Assembly: GCA_002723345.1 (NCBI GenBank) | Contig: PBNV01000031.1 | Span: 1 to 64,000 of the forward strand | From: Rhodospirillaceae bacterium | Lineage (GTDB): Bacteria; Pseudomonadota; Alphaproteobacteria; Rhodospirillales; UBA2165 | DNA: 64,000 nt | Reading direction: 5' to 3' | In this document: positions 36,907-46,072 of the stretch, piece by piece | Numbering within the stretch: position 1 is the first letter of the stretch | How the letters are laid out: the number at the start of each line of letters is the position of its first letter | The notes under the pieces: model-generated | The model's database searches: none | Told to the model about the DNA's origin: nothing | The model's input: the letters and a program-made list of their open reading frames with translations, nothing else | Position numbers and translations under genes: made by a program

Positions 36907-37506
36907 ATGCGCCAGGCGAACGTTGAGCGCAAAACGAAAGAAACCGAGATTAGTGTTACGGTAAACATAGACGGTACCGGAGCGTACACCGTGTCAACCG
37001 GAATCGGCTTTCTGGATCATATGCTAGAGCAGCTATCTCGCCACAGCATGATTGATTTGAACGTCAAGGCAGATGGCGACCTCCATATTGACTATCACCA
37101 CACTACCGAGGACACTGGCATTGTCATTGGCGAAGCGGTAAAACAGGCCTTGGGCGACCGAGCCGGGATTACTCGGTATGGCTCCGCCCTGGTGCCGCTA
37201 GATGAGGCACTAACCCGTGCGGTGGTGGATTGTTCCAATCGGCCATACCTGTTTTGGAGCGTTAAATTCTCCAGGCCCAAGCTTGGTGAGATGGATACGG
37301 AACTGTTTCGTGAATGGTTTCAGGCCTTCGCGCAAGCGGCCGGTCTGACCCTGCATGTCGAAAATCTGTATGGTGAGAATAACCACCATATTGTTGAATC
37401 CGCTTATAAGGCCCTTGCGCGCGCGCTTCGTCAGGCGGTGACGATGGACCCCCGGGCGGAGGGCATGGTGCCCTCAACAAAAGGCATGCTCTCGGATCAG
37501 GACTAA
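36907..37506 (+). CDS. hisB: imidazoleglycerol-phosphate dehydratase
   Basis: Sixth step of histidine synthesis, dehydrating imidazole glycerol phosphate. The 199-residue protein is the single-domain form. Seen: [20 protein letters not shown] and [20 protein letters not shown], the metal-binding His cluster, then [19 protein letters not shown]. The start at 36907 ([10 protein letters not shown]) has GGAG 8 nt upstream. First gene of the operon hisB-DUF2628-hisH-hisA-hisF-hisE. Confidence 0.97.
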   Translation: MRQANVERKTKETEISVTVNIDGTGAYTVSTGIGFLDHMLEQLSRHSMIDLNVKADGDLHIDYHHTTEDTGIVIGEAVKQALGDRAGITRYGSALVPLDEALTRAVVDCSNRPYLFWSVKFSRPKLGEMDTELFREWFQAFAQAAGLTLHVENLYGENNHHIVESAYKALARALRQAVTMDPRAEGMVPSTKGMLSDQD

Positions 37507-37530
37507 GAGTCGAGCATCAGCTGTAAATCC

Positions 37531-37941
37531 ATGAGATTCTATACCCTGCATGTGCCCGCCATTGAGACGGGGAGCGTTTTGCCGGATAAGGATCGGCTTC
37601 ACCGACAGATGGCAGCCGTGGTGCCCATTAAAGATGGCTTCTGCTGGCCGGCGTTTTTCTTTTCCCTCTTCTGGACCTTATGGCACCGCCTATGGCTTGT
37701 AGCACTGGGTCTTGTTGCCGCCACCTTGGTAATCAGCGTTCTGATTTTCCAAATTGGCACGAACGAGGTGGTTGCCATTGTTGTCAGCTGTAGCATTGCC
37801 TTGATGCTTGGTTTCATGGGCAACGACTTTCGTCGCTCCAAGTTGGAAAAACAAGGTTTTATTCAACGGGGCCATGTGATCGATCGCACGGCCGAGGCCG
37901 CCGTGCGGCAGTATTTGGAAGTTCGGATGGGGAACAAATAA
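37531..37941 (+). CDS. DUF2628 domain membrane protein
   Basis: 136-residue inner-membrane protein of the DUF2628 family, function unknown. Seen: VVPIKDGFCWPAFFFSLFWT, the family stretch that leads into three hydrophobic segments (about residues 44-62, 64-80 and 84-98), and a cytoplasmic C-terminus with YLEVRMGNK. It stands in the his operon between hisB and hisH, an arrangement common in Rhodospirillales-type genomes, though no role in histidine synthesis is known. Confidence 0.88.
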   Translation: MRFYTLHVPAIETGSVLPDKDRLHRQMAAVVPIKDGFCWPAFFFSLFWTLWHRLWLVALGLVAATLVISVLIFQIGTNEVVAIVVSCSIALMLGFMGNDFRRSKLEKQGFIQRGHVIDRTAEAAVRQYLEVRMGNK

Positions 37942-37944
37942 TCC

Positions 37945-38589
37945 ATGGCACCTATTGTCGCGATCATAGACTATGGTTCAGGAAACCTCAGGTCTGCTGC
38001 CAAGGCCTTGGAAAAGACCTCGGGTGAGTTAGGTGGTAAGGTCATCGTGACGTCTAAGCCATCGGCACTTTCTTCGGCAAGTCATATTGTGCTGCCGGGC
38101 GTCGGGGCGTTTCCAGATTGTCGGAGGGGGCTGGAAACCGTTGATGGCATGATCGAAGCACTCGCCGATCAGGTCTACGACCGCGGCAAGCCATTTCTGG
38201 GAATATGTGTGGGCATGCAGTTGATGGCTGAACGCGGGCTGGAGCATGGTGACACCCCTGGCTTGGGTTGGATTGCTGGCAACGTGGTGCCCATTACCCC
38301 GACGGACCCAACCCTAAAAATTCCCCATGTGGGCTGGAATAATTTGTTTCTCAGCACGCGCGCCCACCCCGTCCTAGCCCGGATAAAAAACGGTGCCCAT
38401 GCCTATTTCGTCCATTCTTATCATTTGAAAGCCCGCGAATCGACCGAAGTTCTTGCGGAGACCGATCATGGTGGACCGGTGACAGCCATTGTTGGCCGAG
38501 ATAATATGATCGGAACACAGTTTCACCCAGAGAAAAGCCAGAGAGTTGGGCTACAATTCATAGAGAGCTTTCTGGAGTGGCGGCCATGA
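37945..38589 (+). CDS. hisH: imidazole glycerol phosphate synthase subunit HisH
   Basis: Glutaminase of IGP synthase; supplies ammonia to HisF. The 214-residue class I glutamine amidotransferase carries the nucleophile Cys88 in [12 protein letters not shown] and the His194-x-Glu196 pair in [23 protein letters not shown] is the family N-terminus. The stop overlaps the hisA start by four bases (ATGA), which supports coupled translation. Confidence 0.97.
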   Translation: MAPIVAIIDYGSGNLRSAAKALEKTSGELGGKVIVTSKPSALSSASHIVLPGVGAFPDCRRGLETVDGMIEALADQVYDRGKPFLGICVGMQLMAERGLEHGDTPGLGWIAGNVVPITPTDPTLKIPHVGWNNLFLSTRAHPVLARIKNGAHAYFVHSYHLKARESTEVLAETDHGGPVTAIVGRDNMIGTQFHPEKSQRVGLQFIESFLEWRP

Positions 38590-39317
38590 TCTTTTTCCCG
38601 GCAATTGATCTGAAAGACGGAAAATCTGTGCGCCTGTTCCAAGGCGACATGGATCAAACGACAGTCTTCGGCGACGACCCGGCGGCCCAAGCGAAAATCT
38701 TCGAAGATGCCGGCTGTTCTTGGATTCATGTGGTAGATCTGAATGGCGCTTTTGAGGGGAAACCGGTGAACGAAAAGGCCGTCAACAGTATTCTGAACGC
38801 CATATCAATTCCCATACAACTAGGTGGCGGCATCCGGGAGATGGCCACTGTGGATTTTTGGCTTGAGAGAGGAGTGCGGCGGGTAATCCTGGGGACAGCG
38901 GCTCTCAAGGACCCGGGCCTAGTTAGAGCGGCATGCAGAGAGCACCCGGGCCGCATTGCGGTCGGGGTCGATGCTCGGGGTGATAAGGTCGCCGTTGAGG
39001 GATGGGCTGAAGTCTCCGAACTCGCCACGATTGATCTCGTTAGGCAATTTGAAGATGCCGGTGTCGCCGCCATCATATATACGGACATTGATCGGGACGG
39101 GGTCATGAAGGGTCCAAATGTTGAAGCAACCTTGAAGCTGGCGTGTGCCGTTTCCATCCCAATAATCGCATCAGGCGGGGTGTCATCAATGGATGATCTG
39201 GAAGAACTCAAACTCTCTGGCAACGGCTTGCTAGAGGGAGCCATTTCAGGGCGCGCTATTTACGACGGTAAGATCGACCCGATGGAAGCCTCGGCGCTCC
39301 TAAAAGATCTCAGATAA
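38586..39317 (+). CDS. hisA: phosphoribosylformimino-5-aminoimidazole carboxamide ribotide isomerase
   Basis: TIM-barrel isomerase, fourth step of histidine synthesis. The 243-residue protein opens [20 protein letters not shown] with the catalytic Asp8; the second catalytic Asp lies in [17 protein letters not shown] at 38586 overlaps the hisH stop; a GTG three codons earlier is less likely. It is followed by hisF after one base. Confidence 0.97.
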   Translation: MIFFPAIDLKDGKSVRLFQGDMDQTTVFGDDPAAQAKIFEDAGCSWIHVVDLNGAFEGKPVNEKAVNSILNAISIPIQLGGGIREMATVDFWLERGVRRVILGTAALKDPGLVRAACREHPGRIAVGVDARGDKVAVEGWAEVSELATIDLVRQFEDAGVAAIIYTDIDRDGVMKGPNVEATLKLACAVSIPIIASGGVSSMDDLEELKLSGNGLLEGAISGRAIYDGKIDPMEASALLKDLR

Positions 39318-39318
39318 C

Positions 39319-40095
39319 ATGTTGAAAACCCGAATTATACCTTGCTTAGACGTAAACAACGGTCGCGTCGTTAAAGGTGTGAACTTTGTGGATTTGGTAG
39401 ACGCGGGTAATCCCGTGGAACAGGCCACACTCTATGACCGGATGGGAGCGGACGAGCTGTGTTTTTTAGATATCACAGCGAGCCATGAAGGCAGAGAGAC
39501 TATATACGATGTCGTCGCCCGGACGTCGGAGAAATGTTTTATGCCGGTCACTGTGGGCGGCGGCGTGCGGACCCCAGAAGACATCCGGAGACTGCTGCTT
39601 TCTGGAGCTGATAAAGTCTCCATTAACACCGCCGCCATTCACAACCCCGACTTTGTGGAGGACGCGGCCACCAAATTTGGTCGCCAGTGCATTGTTGTTG
39701 CAATCGACGCGAAAAGAGTTGGCGACCATTTTGAAATCTTCACCCATGGCGGACGCCGGGAGACAGGCATCAATGCAGTCAGTTGGGCCAGTCGCATGGA
39801 GAGCCGCGGCGCTGGTGAAATTTTGCTAACCAGCATGAACCGGGATGGCACTCAAAGTGGCTTTGATCTGGAGCTCACACGAACGATTGCAGACTCCGTC
39901 TCGATTCCAGTGATCGCGTCGGGCGGCGTTGGCACCCTGGATCACCTCGTGGACGGTGTGATTAAGGGACACGCCAGTGCGGTGCTAGCGGCTTCCATCT
40001 TTCATTTTGGAACCTATAGTATTGCGCAGGCAAAGACGCATATGCAGAACGCTGGGGTCGCCGTCCGACCCTCACCGGAGCCTAATCATGACTGA
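39319..40095 (+). CDS. hisF: imidazole glycerol phosphate synthase subunit HisF
   Basis: Cyclase subunit that joins ammonia from HisH to the PRFAR intermediate, giving IGP and AICAR. The 258-residue TIM barrel starts [20 protein letters not shown], with catalytic Asp11; the second catalytic Asp is in [30 protein letters not shown] and [16 protein letters not shown] are further family markers. Its end overlaps the hisE start. Confidence 0.97.
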   Translation: MLKTRIIPCLDVNNGRVVKGVNFVDLVDAGNPVEQATLYDRMGADELCFLDITASHEGRETIYDVVARTSEKCFMPVTVGGGVRTPEDIRRLLLSGADKVSINTAAIHNPDFVEDAATKFGRQCIVVAIDAKRVGDHFEIFTHGGRRETGINAVSWASRMESRGAGEILLTSMNRDGTQSGFDLELTRTIADSVSIPVIASGGVGTLDHLVDGVIKGHASAVLAASIFHFGTYSIAQAKTHMQNAGVAVRPSPEPNHD

Positions 40096-40429
40096 AAATT
40101 CTAATATTCTAGACCGGCTGTATAGGATTATAGAGAGCCGCAAGGGCAACAATCCGGCATCATCTTACACAGCACACCTGTTGTCTCAGGGAATGCCCGA
40201 AATCGCACGAAAAGTGGGCGAGGAGGCGATCGAAACTATTACTGCTGCGCTAACGGAAGAAAACAAAAACATTGTCGCGGAGAGCGCGGACCTGTTGTTT
40301 CACCTGCTGGTTTTGTGGTCAGAGAGAGACATCACGCCCGAAGAGGTGTGGGCCGAGCTCGTTAGCCGGGAGGGTACCTCAGGTATCGATGAGAAGGCAG
40401 CACGCCCCGCGAACTATCGCGTTAAATGA
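40088..40429 (+). CDS. hisE: phosphoribosyl-ATP diphosphatase
   Basis: Hydrolyses phosphoribosyl-ATP to phosphoribosyl-AMP, the second step of histidine synthesis. The 113-residue MazG-like protein contains [20 protein letters not shown], then [12 protein letters not shown] and [18 protein letters not shown] at 40088 overlaps the hisF stop by 8 bp. It is a stand-alone HisE; the HisI part is not in the window. Confidence 0.95.
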   Translation: MTENSNILDRLYRIIESRKGNNPASSYTAHLLSQGMPEIARKVGEEAIETITAALTEENKNIVAESADLLFHLLVLWSERDITPEEVWAELVSREGTSGIDEKAARPANYRVK

Positions 40430-40439
40430 AGGTTAGACC

Positions 40440-40808
40440 ATGACAAATTATGATACCGAAAACATCTTCGCAAAAATTCTCCGGGATGAGATCCCATGCA
40501 CAAAAGTTTATGAAGACGAGCATGCCCTGGCGTTTGAAGATATTAATCCGCAAGCGCCTCGCCACATTCTGGTAATCCCGAAAGGGCCTTATGTGTCACT
40601 GGATGATTTTACAGCCGCGGCCTCAACCGATGAGATTGCGGGCTTTATGCGTGCCGTCGGAGAAACCGCACGACGGTTAAATCTCGCTAATCCGGGATAC
40701 CGGATCCTAGCCAATATCGGCCAGGACGGCATGCAAGAAGTACCTCACTTGCACGTCCATATTCTCGGCGGTAGGCCATTGGGCCCGATGCTAAAATCGG
40801 ACCCATAA
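40440..40808 (+). CDS. HIT-family nucleotide-binding protein (HinT-like)
   Basis: 122-residue purine nucleoside phosphoramidase-like protein. The motif HLHVHILGG with His103, His105 and His107 is the histidine triad; IFAKILRDEIPCTKVYEDEH and HILVIPKGPYVSLDDF are typical of the group. It follows hisE by 10 bp and probably shares its transcript, an arrangement common in alphaproteobacteria. The physiological substrate is unknown. Confidence 0.93.
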   Translation: MTNYDTENIFAKILRDEIPCTKVYEDEHALAFEDINPQAPRHILVIPKGPYVSLDDFTAAASTDEIAGFMRAVGETARRLNLANPGYRILANIGQDGMQEVPHLHVHILGGRPLGPMLKSDP

Positions 40809-40950
40809 CACTTGCAAGCGACTTAAACCGACTGTTAATGCCTTTGGCCTAATATCGAGAAAATATGCCGTCCGCGCCGATAGCGAATTCACTTCCCGGG
40901 TAAACCGGCTTATAATTTTAAAAAAGGTGAGAACAAAACAGTGACGGGTC

Positions 40951-41280
40951 ATGGCTGACGAAGACCTCCCAACCAATAATGAGAACGGTTCGCTGGATGA
41001 TGATATTGGGCCATCCATTGATGCCACCATCATCGCAGGCTCGGACGATGGCGCCCTCATGGATGTCAGCATCGAAATCGTAGCAGTGCTGGGAACCGCC
41101 GAACTCAAAATCAGCCAGATTCTGCAGCTAGGCCGGGGTGCGGTTGTAGAATTAGAGCGTCTTGTAGGGGAACCGGTGGAACTGCGGGCGGAGCGCCAAC
41201 TGGTGGCGCGGGGCGAAGTTGTGGTTACTGATGATAAGCTTGCTGTCCAAATTACGGAAGTGGTCAGAAACCGGATTTAG
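40951..41280 (+). CDS. fliN: flagellar motor switch protein FliN
   Basis: C-ring protein that helps switch rotation and bind the export apparatus. The 109-residue protein has a variable acidic N-terminus and the SpoA domain: MDVSIEIVAVLGTAELKISQ, ILQLGRGAVVELERLVGEPV, then QLVARGEVVVTDDKLAVQIT. No other flagellar gene is in the window, so it stands alone between the his operon and a glycosyltransferase gene. FliN-like parts of secretion systems look similar, but the sequence fits FliN better. Confidence 0.9.
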   Translation: MADEDLPTNNENGSLDDDIGPSIDATIIAGSDDGALMDVSIEIVAVLGTAELKISQILQLGRGAVVELERLVGEPVELRAERQLVARGEVVVTDDKLAVQITEVVRNRI

Positions 41281-41556
41281 CCGCGCACGCCAACCCACCT
41301 CTCAATTTGACACTCATTACGTTATCCGTGACATGATCTGTTGATCAGACGCCGCAATCGAGGAAAAGGCCAATAAGTGGGATCTTCCTCCAAGATTTGC
41401 CCGCCGACACGACGATAGGTGAACACCTCTGCAAAATACGTACTAAGGGTGCCAATTAATCTGACAAGATTTGGGGGAAGTAGAATCAAGTGTGGTTTCG
41501 TCTTATGAACGCGGAAGTTTCCGCATTAGAAACCATATTTTTCCATCTCTCGTATT

Positions 41557-42447
41557 ATGGATGTAAGCAGGGTTGTCATGGGGTTAGCGGTGGTTTCCGG
41601 CATCTGGCTGTTTGACCGCAACCACCACAACGGTCTAAACACATACATGGCAGAGAAGCTCTCGTCAGGTCGCACCATTGCCGCTGTAACCACATTCCAC
41701 GCAGCGGGTTACGCCCAATATGGAAAAAGGTTTTTAGAGACCTTTGACGCCCACTGGCCGGTAGACGTGACACTCCACATTTATTGCGAAGACATCACAC
41801 CAGTTGAAACCAGCCCCCGTATTTTTAAATACAATCTTCTGGCCCAGATACCTCAACTGGCGGCTTTCAAAGCCAGACATAAAAATATCGAGGCCCATAA
41901 CGGCATTTGCGAGGACGGAGAGTATGAATACCGCATGGACGCCGTGCGTTTCGCCCACAAAGTTTTTGCCCTGTCCCATTGTGCACTTGCAATCAAGAAG
42001 GACGCGGATGTTCTTTTTTGGATCGATGCAGATACGGTGACTTTCAAAAACATACCAGTAGGTCTCTTCGATCAAGTCATGCCAGATGGGTGTTACACAT
42101 CATATTTAGGTCGGGGAAAAACCTATCCTGAGTGTGGGTTTGTAGGATATGACCTCAACCACCCAGCTCATGACGAATTCATGACCTTCTGGCGACAACT
42201 GTACCTGGATGATAGCTTGTTTGAACTACCCGAATGGCATGATGGTTTCGTGTATGACCTGATCCGCAGGACTTTTGAGGACCAGGGTAAATTCAAGAGC
42301 CATGACATCGCGGCAAATGTGCAGCTCTCCGGCCATCCTTTCGTTAACAGCGTTCTCGGTAACTTTATGGATCACCTCAAAGGCGATAAGCGTAAAGAGG
42401 CAGGCGAATCGTTTGCGGAAGATTTTATTAAAACCACAGCCGATTAG
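41557..42447 (+). CDS. putative glycosyltransferase with DxD motif
   Basis: Protein of up to 296 residues with a probable GT-A fold. Seen: IAAVTTFHAAGYAQYGKRFL (first strand), DVTLHIYCEDITP, and IDADTVTFKNIPVGLF, in which Asp-Ala-Asp would bind metal and sugar nucleotide. LGRGKTYPECGFVGYDLNHP follows. No membrane segment or signal peptide is convincing. The start is uncertain: ATG at 41557 gives a hydrophobic head that is unlikely for the fold; 41578 (AGGG upstream) or 41647 (MAEKLSSGRT) are alternatives. A 14-bp palindrome, GCGGAAGTTTCCGC (41511-41524), lies upstream. Substrate unknown. It converges on gshB with 3 bp between. Confidence 0.7.
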   Translation: MDVSRVVMGLAVVSGIWLFDRNHHNGLNTYMAEKLSSGRTIAAVTTFHAAGYAQYGKRFLETFDAHWPVDVTLHIYCEDITPVETSPRIFKYNLLAQIPQLAAFKARHKNIEAHNGICEDGEYEYRMDAVRFAHKVFALSHCALAIKKDADVLFWIDADTVTFKNIPVGLFDQVMPDGCYTSYLGRGKTYPECGFVGYDLNHPAHDEFMTFWRQLYLDDSLFELPEWHDGFVYDLIRRTFEDQGKFKSHDIAANVQLSGHPFVNSVLGNFMDHLKGDKRKEAGESFAEDFIKTTAD

Positions 42448-42450
42448 CGA

Positions 42451-43404
42451 TTAATCCTCGCTATCTAGAGCTTTCATCTCGATCACATCCCAGATGTCGG
42501 CTTCTAACTTGGAGTTATCGAACCGGTTTATTTCCTGTAGACAGGTTGGAGACGTTACATTGATTTCGGTCATGTAGTCGCCAATAACATCGATCCCAAC
42601 AAAGATGAGCCCGCGCTCGGTGAGGGCGGGGCCAATAGCCTCGCAGATTTCGCGCTCCCGTTTGGTGAGCGCCGCTTGTTGCGCCGTACCGCCAACATGC
42701 AAATTTGACCGCGACTCACCAATCGCGGGGACCCGATTCAACGCACCCGCTGGTTTACCATCAATCAGGATAATGCGCTTGTCGCCGTCTCGGACGGCAG
42801 GCTCGTAACGTTGCACGATGGTCGGTTCGCGATACAGCTCTGTGAACAGCTCCAGAAGAGCGTGTAGGTTTTCGTCGCCGGGCCTAATGTGAAATACACC
42901 TGCGCCGCCGTTGCCGAACAGTGGCTTTATAATAAGATCCTTGTGCTCGTCTCGGAATTCTAAAACCTGTTCCTTGCTAGACGTGATGAGGGTCGGTGGC
43001 ATAAGCTCCGGAAAATGGGTGATGAACAGCTTTTCCGGGGCATTTCGGACACTCACCGGATCATTCACCACCAAGGTATCCGGGTGAACATGCTCTAAGA
43101 GATGGGTTGCGGTGATGTAGGCCATATCAAATGGTGGATCCTGGCGCATGAGCACAACATCCACGAGCGCAAGATCAATCCACTCCTGCGCGCCCAAGGT
43201 ACAGTGATTCCCCATTTCCCGGCGCAACAACAATGGCCGCGCGCCAGCAATCACCCTACCGTTAATAAGGGCTAAATCCTGCGGCAAATAGTGATAGAGG
43301 CAATGGCCGCGGGCCTGGGCCTCCAAAGCCATTATAAAAGTGCTGTCAGCATCTATGTTGATGGCCTCAATAGGATCCATCTGAATGGCTACAATAAGAC
43401 TCAT
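42451..43404 (-). CDS. gshB: glutathione synthetase
   Basis: Joins gamma-glutamylcysteine and glycine with ATP, the second step of glutathione synthesis. The 317-residue length matches the E. coli enzyme. Seen: [37 protein letters not shown], the ATP-grasp loop [17 protein letters not shown] and [20 protein letters not shown]. The start at 43404 ([10 protein letters not shown]) is preferred; in-frame ATG at 43470 would overlap the upstream gene. It is behind the BON lipoprotein gene in the same direction. Confidence 0.95.
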   Translation of the reverse strand: MSLIVAIQMDPIEAINIDADSTFIMALEAQARGHCLYHYLPQDLALINGRVIAGARPLLLRREMGNHCTLGAQEWIDLALVDVVLMRQDPPFDMAYITATHLLEHVHPDTLVVNDPVSVRNAPEKLFITHFPELMPPTLITSSKEQVLEFRDEHKDLIIKPLFGNGGAGVFHIRPGDENLHALLELFTELYREPTIVQRYEPAVRDGDKRIILIDGKPAGALNRVPAIGESRSNLHVGGTAQQAALTKREREICEAIGPALTERGLIFVGIDVIGDYMTEINVTSPTCLQEINRFDNSKLEADIWDVIEMKALDSED

Positions 43405-43466
43405 GAACCGTCCCGTTATCTCTCCATAATATTTCCGTGAAAGTGTGCGACCTATTGCCCTCAAAC

Positions 43467-44093
43467 TCAAAGTGTTTCGAAAGGTTTTTTCTTCAGTCGG
43501 ACGTGGCTGATCACATTGATCACATGTTTAATAGCGCTCGCATGGGCGATTACCTTGTTTAACTCCATCTTGTTCTGGGCAACACCAATGAGGTAAACCG
43601 TGCCTTTGACCGTTTCCACCACATAGTTAATCGCCATTATTTCCCGATCAAAAGTGAGATTAGATTTTAACTGCGTGGTGATCCACGCGTCATGAGCAAA
43701 GTCGATCGCTGTTGAATTTTTATCCAACTGAATTTCGTTGATTACATCCCTAATGCCACTCACTTGCCAAGCAAGCCTCACGGCCTCGTCCGAGAGTTTT
43801 TTGTGCTTCGTCGCGCCGGTAAGCATGGCTCTGCCCTCATAAACTTCGACGCCAACAGCAGTTGTAAGCTCTAGGCCGGCATTTAGAAATTTTTTTAGGA
43901 CAAGCGCCTCCAGTCGAATATCGTTAGCCTTACCCTTGATTCCCCGCTCTTGAACGGCGGCCAAACCGACCCCCGCCCCAGCCCCGACTAATGCGGTGCA
44001 ACCGCTCAACCCCAGAATGGCGGACAAAAGAAAAATGGCAATACCAGCGCGGTGCTGGTCGCCTCGAGAAAAAGTTTTTAAAACAATACACAT
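43467..44093 (-). CDS. BON-domain lipoprotein
   Basis: Envelope protein of 208 residues. The N-terminus ends in a lipobox, SAILGLSGC, with Cys32 as the lipidated residue; Lnt from this window would complete the acylation. Two BON domains follow: [20 protein letters not shown] and [20 protein letters not shown], OsmY-like. BON proteins are thought to bind phospholipids and support the outer membrane. Position between rsmI and gshB is typical for alphaproteobacteria. Length and domain layout fit DolP-like proteins. Confidence 0.88.
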   Translation of the reverse strand: MCIVLKTFSRGDQHRAGIAIFLLSAILGLSGCTALVGAGAGVGLAAVQERGIKGKANDIRLEALVLKKFLNAGLELTTAVGVEVYEGRAMLTGATKHKKLSDEAVRLAWQVSGIRDVINEIQLDKNSTAIDFAHDAWITTQLKSNLTFDREIMAINYVVETVKGTVYLIGVAQNKMELNKVIAHASAIKHVINVISHVRLKKKPFETL

Positions 44094-44207
44094 CTGGACG
44101 GTAGCCTTCTGAGAAATAAGACCCAGCTGGCATCATACCGGGTAGCGGTTAAAATATTATCAACTCAGTGATAAGAAGATAGTTCGGCCATTATGGCCGG
44201 GGGACGC

Positions 44208-44352
44208 TTAAAAAGCAGCATTGGGACGGCAGGAATGCAAACCTAGAATCTTGTAATCCTCGAGCGTGAGCGTCCAGCGGATATAGCACTCGACGCGCAC
44301 TCGAAACCGAGACACAAGGATGAATTTTTCAGGTTTCATGCCGTCTCTTCAT
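44208..44352 (-). pseudogene. remnant of a yraN-like gene
   Basis: The usual neighbour between rsmI and gshB is yraN (UPF0102, about 120 codons); here only 264 bp are left. Directly after the rsmI stop, GGGAGG and an ATG at 44352 open MKRRHET, then a stop. In another frame an ATG at 44339 gives a 43-residue peptide with VECYIRWTLTLEDYKILGLH followed by SCRP, whose spacing of Leu, Tyr-Lys-Ile-Leu and Arg-x-Pro resembles YraN's LKGYRILARR. I read this as a decayed, frameshifted, truncated yraN. The nuclease motif (EIDLIA, VEVK) is absent. Confidence 0.45.
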
Positions 44353-44357
44353 CTTGG

Positions 44358-45209
44358 TTACCTCCCATCCTTTTCATGCAGAAGGCGCACCGCTATATCG
44401 TAGAGAATCTTTCTTGGTATTTGGGTAATTTGTGCCACCTCGCTTGCCGCATCTTTGACACTCAGATGACTAAGCCGCCCGGCAAGCATCGCCTCCAGCT
44501 CCAATTCGTTGGGTAGCGATGGTGCTTCAGGGGGGGCGATGACGACCACAATTTCCCCTCTGGGCGCTAACTCCGCGCCATACAAGTTGGCGAGCTCAGC
44601 GAGGGATCCGCGGCGCACCTCCTCATGCAGTTTTGTCAGCTCTCGGGCAACCGCGGCGGGGCGATCGCCCAAAACCGAGGCCATATCGGCCAGGGATTTT
44701 GCGAGACGCTTTCCGCTCTCATAAACAACTAGCGTAGCCGGGATACGGGAGAGCTCCTCCAATTCCGATAGGCGCGCACCAGATTTGACTGGCAAATATC
44801 CCTGGAACAAAAACCGGTTCGTAGGCAGCCCCGATTGGACCAGCCCCGTAAGCGCTGCGTTTGGGCCTGGAATGACTGTCAATGGAATACTATCGTTGAT
44901 ACACGCTTGGATGAGTTTATAGCCAGGATCTGAGATTGCAGGCATGCCAGCGTCGCTGACCAAGGCAATGGCAGCACCGTGCATAAGATCGGCAATCAAG
45001 CCGGGTCGGATTTTACCCGCATTGTGATCATTATACACAGTCATAGGTGTGATTATAGAGAAACGGGAGAGGAGTTTTCCGGTCACCCGGGTATCTTCAC
45101 AGGCAATTTTGTCAACCTTGGTTAGAATCTCTTGAGCACGAGCGGACATATCACCAAGGTTGCCGATGGGTGTTGCGACAACAAAAAGACCATTTTTAAT
45201 TTTTGACAT
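44358..45209 (-). CDS. rsmI: 16S rRNA (cytidine(1402)-2'-O)-methyltransferase
   Basis: Methylates the ribose of C1402 in 16S rRNA, fine-tuning the decoding centre. The 283-residue SPOUT-unrelated tetrapyrrole-methylase-type protein shows LFVVATPIGNLGDMSARA, CEDTRVTGKLLSRFSI, LVSDAGMPAISDPGYKLIQA and VIPGPNAALTGLVQSGL. GGGAG precedes the ATG. It is divergent from the PBP-activator gene, and precedes the yraN remnant and the BON lipoprotein. Confidence 0.95.
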   Translation of the reverse strand: MSKIKNGLFVVATPIGNLGDMSARAQEILTKVDKIACEDTRVTGKLLSRFSIITPMTVYNDHNAGKIRPGLIADLMHGAAIALVSDAGMPAISDPGYKLIQACINDSIPLTVIPGPNAALTGLVQSGLPTNRFLFQGYLPVKSGARLSELEELSRIPATLVVYESGKRLAKSLADMASVLGDRPAAVARELTKLHEEVRRGSLAELANLYGAELAPRGEIVVVIAPPEAPSLPNELELEAMLAGRLSHLSVKDAASEVAQITQIPRKILYDIAVRLLHEKDGR

Positions 45210-45325
45210 CTACTAGCTCCCAGGAACTTTACTTGCGGAGAGGCCCCCAATAGGGTGATATAAATACGCGCGGCGGCGCTATGAGTAAGGGCTAAACTAA
45301 ACAAACCCGGAACTTGGATGACGTA

Positions 45326-46072
45326 ATGCGGACCGGTTATATAACATCATTTTGTCGTTCTTTGGCAGGGTTGGCGGCCCTTTCCCTAACCGCTTGTGAT
45401 CATTATTTGTCCCATTTACCGACAGGGACGCAAGCCCCATGGTCGGCTCCAACAAAATCAAGGACATCTGCCGCTACCCGATCAGACATATCTCCGCCTA
45501 TCCCCCCTATGGGGTTACCAAACCAACCCCCGGGGGCCAAACTGAGACCCGAGCAGCCGACAAAGGGCCGCCCAACCCGGCAGAGGCCCGCATCCATGGA
45601 TCGATTTAGACGTCCAAGCCCTATGTCAAAGGCTATCGCTCACTCCCCCCAATCAGGAACCGTGACAGCACCGGTTCCGTCACCACCGGCAAACCCTGGA
45701 ATGCCAGGGCAGGTTGGGGTGATCCCGGGCCTAATCGAAGACCCCAGAACTATGACCGGTGCTGAGATAACCCCCCCCCTGGAGCGCTGGATGAAGCGCG
45801 CTTCAACGCCCCGCCGCCGCCGCCGTTGCGAGCCAAGGTGCCTCGGATTGCCCTTTTGCTACCTCTCTCCGGCCCTCATGCAAAATTGGGAAATTCGCTC
45901 CTCAACGCAGCTCAATTGGCGCTCTTCCATTTCGCCGGAAAGAATTTTGAGCTCCTGCCACAGGATACCCAAGGCACACCGGAAGGAGCAGCCGATGCAG
46001 CCGCCTTGGCAATCGGCGACGGGGCCTCTCTCATCCTCGGGCCACTATTTTCAAGTTCTGTCGAAACCGTAG
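45326..46072 (+). pseudogene. 5' part of a frameshifted penicillin-binding-protein activator (LppC/LpoA-like)
   Basis: ATG at 45326 opens MRTGYITSFCRSLAGLAALS and the lipobox LTAC with Cys24, then a long Pro/Ser/Thr-rich linker. At the C9 tract (45771-45779) the reading frame leaves the one used by the conserved receptor-like domain downstream: adding one C would join the two in one protein of about 545 residues. Reading without that C the frame ends at 46072 in non-conserved sequence. It could be a true mutation, a phase-variable tract or a sequencing error. Confidence 0.65.

Noticed and set aside
41511-41524. GCGGAAGTTTCCGC as a terminator of fliN
   Set aside because: The stem has a 2-nt loop, no T-run and is over 200 bp from the fliN stop; it could equally be an operator or chance.
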